A stretch of 64,000 nucleotides of DNA. It comes from Gymnodinialimonas sp. 57CJ19 (lineage in GTDB: Bacteria; Pseudomonadota; Alphaproteobacteria; Rhodobacterales; Rhodobacteraceae). The stretch lies in contig NZ_CP151587.1 of the NCBI RefSeq assembly GCF_038396845.1, positions 2,330,001 to 2,394,000 on the forward strand, written 5' to 3'. Made by a program: the position numbers and the translations under genes. The notes under the pieces were generated by a model that ran no database searches, had not been told where the DNA came from, and saw only the letters and a program-made list of their open reading frames with translations. This document shows, piece after piece, positions 57,739 through 64,000 of this stretch (its first letter is position 1; every line of letters begins with the position of its first letter).

Positions 57739-58632
57739 ATGGACCGCAAACCACAGATCGACGCCTTTGGGGCGATCTCCCTCACTGGCTTTGCGCTGCT
57801 GCTCGCGTTCAATCAGGTGATGATCAAACAGGTGAACGAGGGGCTCCAGCCGGTGTTCTTCGCAGGCCTTCGCTCCCTCGGGGGTGCCTTGGTCATCTTC
57901 GCTTGGATGAAATATCGCGGGCTGTCCGTGGCGATCAAACCCGGCACAATTCCTGCGGGACTGCTGATCGGTGTCGTCTTCGCGGCAGAGTTCATTTGCC
58001 TGTTCTGGGCCCTTGACCTCACCAGCGTCATCCGCACGTCGGTGATCTTCTACACGATGCCCATGTGGCTGGCGTTCGGCGCGCATTTCCTGATCCCCGG
58101 CGAGCGTCTCACGCCGCTGAAATCCACCGGTCTCTTCATCGCCTTTGTGGGCGTCGTCATCGCCCTTACCCTGCGCAATGACGCTGGCGCAGAGGCGTCC
58201 TTGCTCGGCGACTTCCTCGCTCTGCTGGGGGCCATCACATGGGCCGCAATCGCCCTTTGCGCCCGCGCGACCTCCCTCAAGGACGTCCGCCCCGAGATGC
58301 AATTGCTCTGGCAACTCTCCGTCTCCGCCCCCGTGCTCTTGCTCGCTGCCTTTTTCTTCGGCCCGTTCCTGCGCGAACCGGAACTGATCCACTGGATCGG
58401 TCTTGGGGCGCAAATCCTCATCATTGTCTCTGCCGGCTTCCTGTTCTGGCTCTGGCTCCTAACCATCTATCCCGCCGGCTCAGTCGCAGCGTTTTCTTTC
58501 CTGTCGCCAGTCTTTGGTGTGGCGCTTGGTTGGCTCTTGCTGGATGAGCCTGTGGGCCTGAGCCTGTTGGCCGCGCTCGTTCTGGTCTGCTTGGGCCTGA
58601 TCCTCATCAACCGCCCTGCGCGCCGGGGCTGA
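57739..58632 (+). CDS. EamA/DMT family transporter
   Basis: 297 residues with ten membrane segments. AFNQVMIKQVNEGLQPVFFAGLR opens the first half. ATG at 57739 follows AAAAGGA. Distinct in sequence from the EamA protein at 55016, so not a recent duplicate. Substrate unknown. Confidence 0.9.
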   Translation: MDRKPQIDAFGAISLTGFALLLAFNQVMIKQVNEGLQPVFFAGLRSLGGALVIFAWMKYRGLSVAIKPGTIPAGLLIGVVFAAEFICLFWALDLTSVIRTSVIFYTMPMWLAFGAHFLIPGERLTPLKSTGLFIAFVGVVIALTLRNDAGAEASLLGDFLALLGAITWAAIALCARATSLKDVRPEMQLLWQLSVSAPVLLLAAFFFGPFLREPELIHWIGLGAQILIIVSAGFLFWLWLLTIYPAGSVAAFSFLSPVFGVALGWLLLDEPVGLSLLAALVLVCLGLILINRPARRG

Positions 58633-58645
58633 ACCCACCACTGTC

Positions 58646-58700
58646 GCCCCTTCATCTTTTCAAAAATATCGCGGGGAGTTTGAGGGGCTGGCCCCTCAAC
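58646..58700 (-). repeat. Dispersed intergenic repeat, copy G (hairpin subfamily)
   Basis: On the minus strand: TTGAGGGG-CCAG-CCCCTCAA hairpin, then ACTCCCCGCGATATTTTTG and AAAAGATGAAGGGGCG. It lies between convergent genes and, like copy F, probably works as a terminator. It links the hairpin head to the AAGATGAAG tail of copies A-E. Confidence 0.85.
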
Positions 58701-58723
58701 ACCGCCTCCCTTACCCCCCGCGC

Positions 58724-60163
58724 TCAGGTTCCGCAAAACGTGCGTAACACAGCCTCCGAGGGCGCAGGCGCGGCCTGCAAATCTACAATCTCCGTCCGAT
58801 CTCTGAATGGCTCCGCCAACGCGGCCTGCAACCGCTGGAACGGTCCAAAGTCTCCGGCCACAGCGGCGTCAATCGCCTCCTCCACCCGGTGATTGCGCGG
58901 GATCAACGCCGGGTTCACCGCCTGCATCCGTGCAATCCTTTCGGCCTCTGACACGCCATCCTGCGCCAGTCGAGCCTTCCAGCTTTCCAACCACGCCCCG
59001 AAGGGGGCGGGGGCAGCCCATGCCTCGGCGGCTCTTTCAGGCTCCGGGCCGGACAAGGCACGGAACGTCTGGGTGAAATCGCCTCCCCCTTGCTCCATCC
59101 GTTGCAGCAGATCGAACGCCAGGGCGGCATCGTCATCGCCTTGGCCGCTTAACCCCAGTTTCGCCCGTAACACGTTATGCCATGCGGCATCGAACCGGGC
59201 GGCAAAGCCGTTGACGGCCTCGGTAAAGGCTTCAATTGCAGCGTCTCTGTCGGGCATCAGCGGCAGCAACGCCGTGGCCAATTGCGCCAGGTTCCACGCC
59301 GCAATTTGCGGCTGTTGCGCGTAGGCATAGCGGCCAAACTGGTCGATCGAGGAAAACACCTTGCCCGCCTCATAGGTATCCACGAAGGCGCAAGGGCCGT
59401 AGTCGATGGTTTCGCCCGATAGCGTCATGTTGTCGGTGTTCATCACCCCGTGAATAAAGCCTACGCCCATCCAACTCGCGACCAATTCGGCGTGCGCCTG
59501 CAACACGGCGTTCAGCAACCCAAGGGGACCTTCCGCATCGGGGTAATGGCGGGCGAGGGTGTGATCCAGCAACGCTTGCAACGCCTCGGTGTCCTGGCGG
59601 GCGGCGAAATACTGGAACGTTCCCACCCGGATATGAGAGGCCGCCACACGGGTCAGCACCGCGCCGGGCATCGGGCCTTCGCGCAGGATTGTTTCGCCGG
59701 TTGTCACCGCGGCCAAGGCGCGGGTGGTGGGGATGCCAAGGGCGGCCATCGCCTCGGACACGAGATACTCTCGGATCACCGGACCAAGCCACGCGCGCCC
59801 ATCGCCACGCCGCGAATAGGGCGTGGGGCCCGAGCCCTTCAACTGCACGTCAAACCGCGCCCCATCGGGGGCTACGACCTCTCCCAATAGCACCGCGCGC
59901 CCGTCGCCCAATTGCGGCGACCAACCGCCGAATTGGTGGCCCCCATAGACCTGCGCCAAGGGCTCTGCGCCCTTCGGCACCACATTTCCGGCAAAGATCT
60001 GCGCGAGGTCGGCGTCGGAGCCGTCAAGATCAATGCCAAGACGGTCTGCCAAAGGCTGGTTCACGGCAATCAGCCCCGGATCGGCGACCGGGGTGGGGGC
60101 CTGACGGGTGAAAAAACGATCGGGCAGGGCGGCATAGGAATTGTCGAAGGGAAAGGCGGTCAT
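58724..60163 (-). CDS. selO: SelO-type protein adenylyltransferase
   Basis: 479 residues. [37 protein letters not shown] (residues near 75-97), [16 protein letters not shown] and GVMNTDNMT identify SelO, a pseudokinase fold that transfers AMP to Ser, Thr or Tyr of target proteins in redox stress. A Cys at the fourth-last position (FCGT) fits the conserved C-terminal redox Cys. ATG at 60163 preferred over 60190. Confidence 0.95.
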   Translation of the reverse strand: MTAFPFDNSYAALPDRFFTRQAPTPVADPGLIAVNQPLADRLGIDLDGSDADLAQIFAGNVVPKGAEPLAQVYGGHQFGGWSPQLGDGRAVLLGEVVAPDGARFDVQLKGSGPTPYSRRGDGRAWLGPVIREYLVSEAMAALGIPTTRALAAVTTGETILREGPMPGAVLTRVAASHIRVGTFQYFAARQDTEALQALLDHTLARHYPDAEGPLGLLNAVLQAHAELVASWMGVGFIHGVMNTDNMTLSGETIDYGPCAFVDTYEAGKVFSSIDQFGRYAYAQQPQIAAWNLAQLATALLPLMPDRDAAIEAFTEAVNGFAARFDAAWHNVLRAKLGLSGQGDDDAALAFDLLQRMEQGGGDFTQTFRALSGPEPERAAEAWAAPAPFGAWLESWKARLAQDGVSEAERIARMQAVNPALIPRNHRVEEAIDAAVAGDFGPFQRLQAALAEPFRDRTEIVDLQAAPAPSEAVLRTFCGT

Positions 60164-60259
60164 AACGGTGGGGCTTTCATGGTGAGACACCCCATGTAAG
60201 GGCTTTGGGGCACAGGTCCAATGGGTGCTGGGGTCCCTGTGCCTTGGCGGCGCGCGCCC

Positions 60260-61195
60260 CTACAGACGGCCGATCCGCTGGGTCAGCAAATCAAAAAAGC
60301 CATCGGCGTCGATATCTCCCATGAACATCGCGTTCTTGTCTCGGTCCGTGACGCCCCACCAATCGGCGACGGTCATGCCGCGGGTCAGGGGGGATTGGAC
60401 TTCGATCTCGACGTTGACGTGACGCCCCGAAAATAGCTCGGGTCGGATCAGATAGGCGATCACGCAGGGATCATGGAGCGGTGCACCGGCGCTGCCGTAT
60501 TTCTCTTTGTCGAACCTCTCAAAGAAGTCGGTCCATTCAGCGACCATGGTGCCGGGCTTGGTGTTCATGTCCCGAAACGCCTGCACCCGTGGCGCGGTGG
60601 TCAGCGCCTTGTGGGTCACGTCCAGCGGCATCACGGTAATCGGGCGGCCCGAGCCGAAGACGATCTGCGCCGCTTCCGGGTCCACGTAGATGTTGAATTC
60701 GGCAGCGGGGGTGATGTTGCCCACCTCAAAATACGCGCCGCCCATCAGTACGATTTCCTGCACCTTTTCAACGATATCGGGGGCTCGTTCAAACGCGGTG
60801 GCAATGTTGGTCAGCGGGCCCAAGGGGCAAAGCGTGACGCTGTCCGCAGGTTCCGCGCGCAGGGTATCGATGATGAAATCCACCCCGTGCTGATCGCGCA
60901 GCGGCATGGTGGGATCGGGCATCACTGGCCCATCAAGGCCCGTCTTCCCGTGGACATGTTCCGCCGTCACCAGAGGCTGCTTCATCGGGCGGTCGCATCC
61001 TGCAAACACGGGCACATCCGGGCGGCCCGCCAATTCGCACACGATCCTTGTGTTCTTGGCGGTCAATTCCAGCGGTACGTTGCCCGCCACGGCCGTGAGG
61101 CCCAGAACCTCGACCTCCGGGGAGGCCAGCGCCAACAAGATGGCGACCGCGTCGTCTTGGCCGGGGTCGGTGTCGATGATGATTTTACGTGCCAT
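60260..61195 (-). CDS. Inosine/uridine-preferring nucleoside hydrolase
   Basis: 311 residues. The calcium-binding motif IIIDTDPGQDDA (Asp8, Asp10, Asp14, Asp15) and the downstream VMPLDVTHKAL plus HDPCV mark the family. It releases bases from ribonucleosides for salvage. ATG at 61195 gives the typical N-terminus. Divergent from the DUF1499 gene. Confidence 0.94.
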   Translation of the reverse strand: MARKIIIDTDPGQDDAVAILLALASPEVEVLGLTAVAGNVPLELTAKNTRIVCELAGRPDVPVFAGCDRPMKQPLVTAEHVHGKTGLDGPVMPDPTMPLRDQHGVDFIIDTLRAEPADSVTLCPLGPLTNIATAFERAPDIVEKVQEIVLMGGAYFEVGNITPAAEFNIYVDPEAAQIVFGSGRPITVMPLDVTHKALTTAPRVQAFRDMNTKPGTMVAEWTDFFERFDKEKYGSAGAPLHDPCVIAYLIRPELFSGRHVNVEIEVQSPLTRGMTVADWWGVTDRDKNAMFMGDIDADGFFDLLTQRIGRL

Positions 61196-61329
61196 GGGGC
61201 CTCCTGAGGTCGGGGGCATAAAAGTGCAGCGGGGCGGGGGATGCAAGGTGGCGCAGCGGCGATAACGCCTCGGTTTGCGCGAAGGCAAATATGCGCCCGG
61301 ATGTCGTGTCTGACTTGACGGGCGGGCCG

Positions 61330-61809
61330 ATGCGGCGCATCTCCGTATCCATGCGTATTTTGCTTTATATCATCGCGGCCCTTGTGGTTCTGACCATTGC
61401 CGCAGCGGTTTTCGTTCGTCTTGCCCCCATCGACGTGGCCCGTTGGCATGTGGACCCGGAAACGGTGACGCCGCCCACGACGCCGAACTTCTCGTTGATT
61501 GCGGGCGGCGGGGCCACGTCGATTGACGCGCCCGCATTGGCCGTTGCGGGACGTCTGCAAGACATTGCCGAGGCCGAAGGGGCAAGGGTTCTGGCCGGAT
61601 CATTGGGCGAAGGCTTTGTCACTTACGTCGTGCGTTCGCGGGTCATGGGATACCCTGATTTCATCTCCATCCGCTTGGTGCCGGAAGGGGACACGACGCG
61701 GATGCACATCTTCTCTCGGTCGCGCTACGGCTATAGCGACCTTGGGGTGAACACGGTGCGCGTCCACCGCTGGCTGACGGCGGCCCGTGGCGAAGAGGGT
61801 GGCGAATAA
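61330..61809 (+). CDS. DUF1499 family membrane-anchored protein
   Basis: 159 residues. One N-terminal membrane segment (about 7-30), then a beta-rich domain with VARWHVDP and the [21 protein letters not shown] ending of DUF1499. GGGCGGG lies just before the ATG at 61330. Function unknown; overlaps prfA by one base. Confidence 0.85.
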   Translation: MRRISVSMRILLYIIAALVVLTIAAAVFVRLAPIDVARWHVDPETVTPPTTPNFSLIAGGGATSIDAPALAVAGRLQDIAEAEGARVLAGSLGEGFVTYVVRSRVMGYPDFISIRLVPEGDTTRMHIFSRSRYGYSDLGVNTVRVHRWLTAARGEEGGE

Positions 61810-62876
61810 TGGTGGCCAGTAGCCTTCCGCGCGACCGTTTGCGGCAAATCTCGGATCGGTTCGAGTTTCTTGAGGCGCAGTTGAACGGCGGCCCGGACGC
61901 CTCGGAAATCGCGAAGATCAGCCGGGAATATGCAGAACTGAAGCCCGTTGTGGCCGAAATCAGTGCCTACGAGCAGCTTTTGGCGGATCTGGAAGAAGCC
62001 CAGGCGATGTTGGAAGACCCCGACATGAAGCCGCTGGCGCTGGAGGAACTGCCGCGCCTGGAGGCCGCGATCCCCGAAGCCGAGCAAAGCCTGCAACTGG
62101 CGCTTCTGCCCAAGGATGCCGCCGACGCACGCCCCGCGATGATCGAGATCCGCCCCGGCACCGGCGGCGACGAAGCGGCGCTGTTCGCCGGTGACTTGCT
62201 GCGCATGTATACGCGCTACGCCGAAGCGCGAGGCTGGCGGATAGAGCTGGTGGATTTGCAGGAAAGCGATCTGGGCGGGATCAAGGAATGCACGGCGCGG
62301 GTGGAAGGCGAAAACGTCTTTGCGCGTCTGAAATTCGAATCCGGCGTGCACCGGGTGCAACGGGTGCCGGAAACGGAATCCGGCGGGCGTATCCATACCT
62401 CTGCCGCTACTGTCGCTGTTCTGCCCGAGGCCGAGGACGTGGATATCGACATCCCCGCCACGGATATCCGCATCGACACGATGCGTGCCAGCGGGGCAGG
62501 CGGGCAGCATGTGAACACCACCGATTCCGCCGTGCGCATCACCCACGTGCCGTCGGGGATCGTTGTGGTCAGTTCCGAGAAATCCCAACACCGCAACCGT
62601 GAAATCGCGATGCAGACCCTGCGCACGCGGCTTTATGATCTGGAACGGCAGAAGGCCGATGATGCCATGGCCGCGGACCGAAAGGCGCAGATTGGCTCGG
62701 GCGACCGATCTGAACGGATCAGGACCTATAATTTCCCCCAAGGGCGGATGACGGACCATCGGATTAACCTGACGCTTTATAAGCTGGACGCGGTGATGCA
62801 GGGCGATCTGGACGAGATCGTGGATGCCCTGACGGCCGAGGATCAGGCGATGAAACTGGCCGAGATGAACGGGTGA
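61809..62876 (+). CDS. prfA: Peptide chain release factor 1
   Basis: 355 residues. The GGQ motif at 231-233 ([12 protein letters not shown]) ends translation by hydrolysing the peptidyl-tRNA. PXT-type codon recognition region lies in [15 protein letters not shown] neighbourhood. Couples to prmC, which methylates this Gln, through a 4-base overlap. Confidence 0.98.
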   Translation: MVASSLPRDRLRQISDRFEFLEAQLNGGPDASEIAKISREYAELKPVVAEISAYEQLLADLEEAQAMLEDPDMKPLALEELPRLEAAIPEAEQSLQLALLPKDAADARPAMIEIRPGTGGDEAALFAGDLLRMYTRYAEARGWRIELVDLQESDLGGIKECTARVEGENVFARLKFESGVHRVQRVPETESGGRIHTSAATVAVLPEAEDVDIDIPATDIRIDTMRASGAGGQHVNTTDSAVRITHVPSGIVVVSSEKSQHRNREIAMQTLRTRLYDLERQKADDAMAADRKAQIGSGDRSERIRTYNFPQGRMTDHRINLTLYKLDAVMQGDLDEIVDALTAEDQAMKLAEMNG

Positions 62877-63712
62877 GTAAGCCGCGCCTGCGCGATGTCC
62901 ACATCGCTTACGTTAACGCCGTTAAGGATTTCACCGGCAGCTATGAGGCGGGCCGGGAGGCGGGGCTTGTCATCACGCATCTGACGGGGATGAGTCGGGT
63001 GCAGCAAAGCGTCGGCGGTGGCGATGTGTTTGAGGGCGATCCCGCGCAGTTGGACGCGATTATTGCCGCGCGGCGCTCGCGCCAACCTTTGGCGCAGATC
63101 CTGGGCTTTGCGCCCTTTCGCGACCGCCTGTTCCGGGTGACGCCCGATGTCCTGTCGCCGCGTGCCGATACCGAACGGCTCCTCGATGCCGCTTTGGCGG
63201 CCTCTCCTCGCCGCTTTCTGGATTTGGGCACCGGGCCGGGCACCGTGGCATTGACGCTACTGGCGGAACTGCCAGAGGCGGAAGCGGTGGCCAGCGACAT
63301 ATCGTCGGCGGCGCTGGCGGTGGCGGCCGAGAATGCCGAGAGCCTTGGCGTCGCCGACCGCGTCACCTTGGTGCAAAGCGACTGGCTGGCCGCGATCGAG
63401 GGCAGCTTCGATCTGATCGTGTCCAATCCGCCCTATGTGGACGCGGAGACCTACGCCACGTTGCAGCCCGAGATCACCCGGTGGGAGCCGGAGATCGCCC
63501 TGACCCCCGGCGGTGACGGGCTGGACGCCTACCGCATCATTACCGCCCATGCGCCCGCCCACCTGCGCCCCGGCGGCGCGTTGATGGTTGAAATCGGCTT
63601 TGACCAAGGGGCGGCTGTGGCGGCGCTTTTTGCGAACGCGGACCTGTCCAATATCAAGGTGTTAACGGACCTTAACGGAAAATCCCGCGTTGTGCGGGGC
63701 TTTCGGCGGTAA
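62873..63712 (+). CDS. prmC: Release factor glutamine methyltransferase
   Basis: 279 residues, GTG start inside the prfA stop (GTGA). The SAM motif is [11 protein letters not shown] and the catalytic NPPY is in [11 protein letters not shown]. It methylates the GGQ Gln of RF1 and RF2. Confidence 0.97.
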   Translation: MSKPRLRDVHIAYVNAVKDFTGSYEAGREAGLVITHLTGMSRVQQSVGGGDVFEGDPAQLDAIIAARRSRQPLAQILGFAPFRDRLFRVTPDVLSPRADTERLLDAALAASPRRFLDLGTGPGTVALTLLAELPEAEAVASDISSAALAVAAENAESLGVADRVTLVQSDWLAAIEGSFDLIVSNPPYVDAETYATLQPEITRWEPEIALTPGGDGLDAYRIITAHAPAHLRPGGALMVEIGFDQGAAVAALFANADLSNIKVLTDLNGKSRVVRGFRR

Positions 63713-63946
63713 ACAGCGCGATTTCGTGCCGAAAACACTGTTATTCGCTAATTTGTGCTAGACTCAACGCGGCGCACATGTGTAATCACTTCCAAGCGCG
63801 AACCGAGGCTTTCCAAGCCCGCCGCGCTTTTCTCGCCAGATCGCGCAGTGCCAGGACCCGGCACAACCACGCGCAGACTGAGACTTCCCGGGCCCCGCCA
63901 AAGTTGCGATGTGGCCGCCAACCAGGACCACTGGATTAGTACACAC
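63713..63946 (+). other. Leader region of the DUF4167 gene
   Basis: 234 bases without a gene. TAGACT (63760-63766 region) after TTGTGC is a possible -10, which would give a leader of about 180 bases. GTGCC/GGCAC (63849-63864) forms a small stem. No terminator for prmC was recognised. Confidence 0.4.
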
Positions 63947-64000
63947 ATGAGATCTTCGAAGAACCGCTCGCGGTCCAAAGGTAACCGCAACCGCAATGGC
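63947..64000 (+). CDS. DUF4167 protein, N-terminal fragment (runs off the window end)
   Basis: Only 18 codons are visible: MRSSKNRSRSKGNRNRNG. This basic start is typical of DUF4167 proteins, which follow prmC in many alphaproteobacteria. The rest lies past base 64000. Confidence 0.8.
   Translation, partial: MRSSKNRSRSKGNRNRNG

Overview
This window is a GC-rich, gene-dense chromosomal segment from an alphaproteobacterium, most probably a marine member of the Rhodobacteraceae (Roseobacter group). The grounds are gene content and order: tkt / coiled-coil gene / zapA; rpmF-plsX-fabH-ihfA-merR; prfA-prmC-DUF4167; a Fur/Mur-type regulator; an assimilatory sulfate cluster with DUF2849 and DUF934; a form II CO-dehydrogenase-like operon; and a DddP-type DMSP lyase with every metal ligand of the family in place. 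It is mostly ordinary core genome. I see no prophage, insertion sequence, CRISPR array or rRNA. There is one tRNA, tRNA-Pro(GGG).

Layout. 1-7 kb: the start of transketolase, a coiled-coil/ZapA division pair, an SDR oxidoreductase, the biotin transporter BioY, two small DUF genes and purF. 7-15 kb: cvpA, radA, a PqiA-like protein, two small membrane proteins, the MlaFE lipid transporter core, alr and dnaB. 15-19.6 kb: pyrE, pyrC, an LprI-like protein, and a Tat-exported cyclase with a carboxymuconolactone-decarboxylase partner. 19.8-30.7 kb: MoxR ATPase, a secreted cysteine-repeat protein, a CoxE/VWA protein, a repeat-rich OmpA protein, then xdhC-coxS-coxL-coxM and an acetyltransferase. 30.8-38.5 kb: infC, an Ala/Glu-rich membrane-anchored protein, and a long sulfur-assimilation operon (cysG-DUF2849-cysI-cysH-DUF934-fpr) divergent from an Lrp-type regulator. 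38.5-47 kb: an alpha/beta-hydrolase-OsmC fusion, dddP, a double-length dCTP deaminase, tRNA-Pro, merR, ihfA, fabH, plsX, rpmF and a YceD-like gene. 47-64 kb: bamE, olsB, a FemAB/GNAT protein, tyrS, anmK, a hybrid-less histidine kinase, eno, EamA transporters, fur, a DUF533 gene, selO, a nucleoside hydrolase, prfA, prmC and the start of a DUF4167 gene.

The least explained material lies between genes. First, four consecutive perfect or near-perfect palindromes sit at a 22-23 bp pitch between dnaB and alr. Second, a dispersed intergenic repeat family occurs in at least seven copies; its core reads roughly GTATTTGCCAAGATGAAGGAG, and in two copies it is preceded by a GAGGGG-CCAG-CCCCTC hairpin. 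Third, a perfect CtrA-type box (TTAA-N7-TTAA) lies between moxR and its divergent neighbour. Other points worth a second look are the ATA start codon proposed for infC, the cysteine-repeat protein placed inside the moxR/coxE pair, a 14-copy GAAGCA hexanucleotide array in the OmpA gene, and the DddP gene. Function calls rest on recognised sequence motifs and remembered families; no database search was possible.
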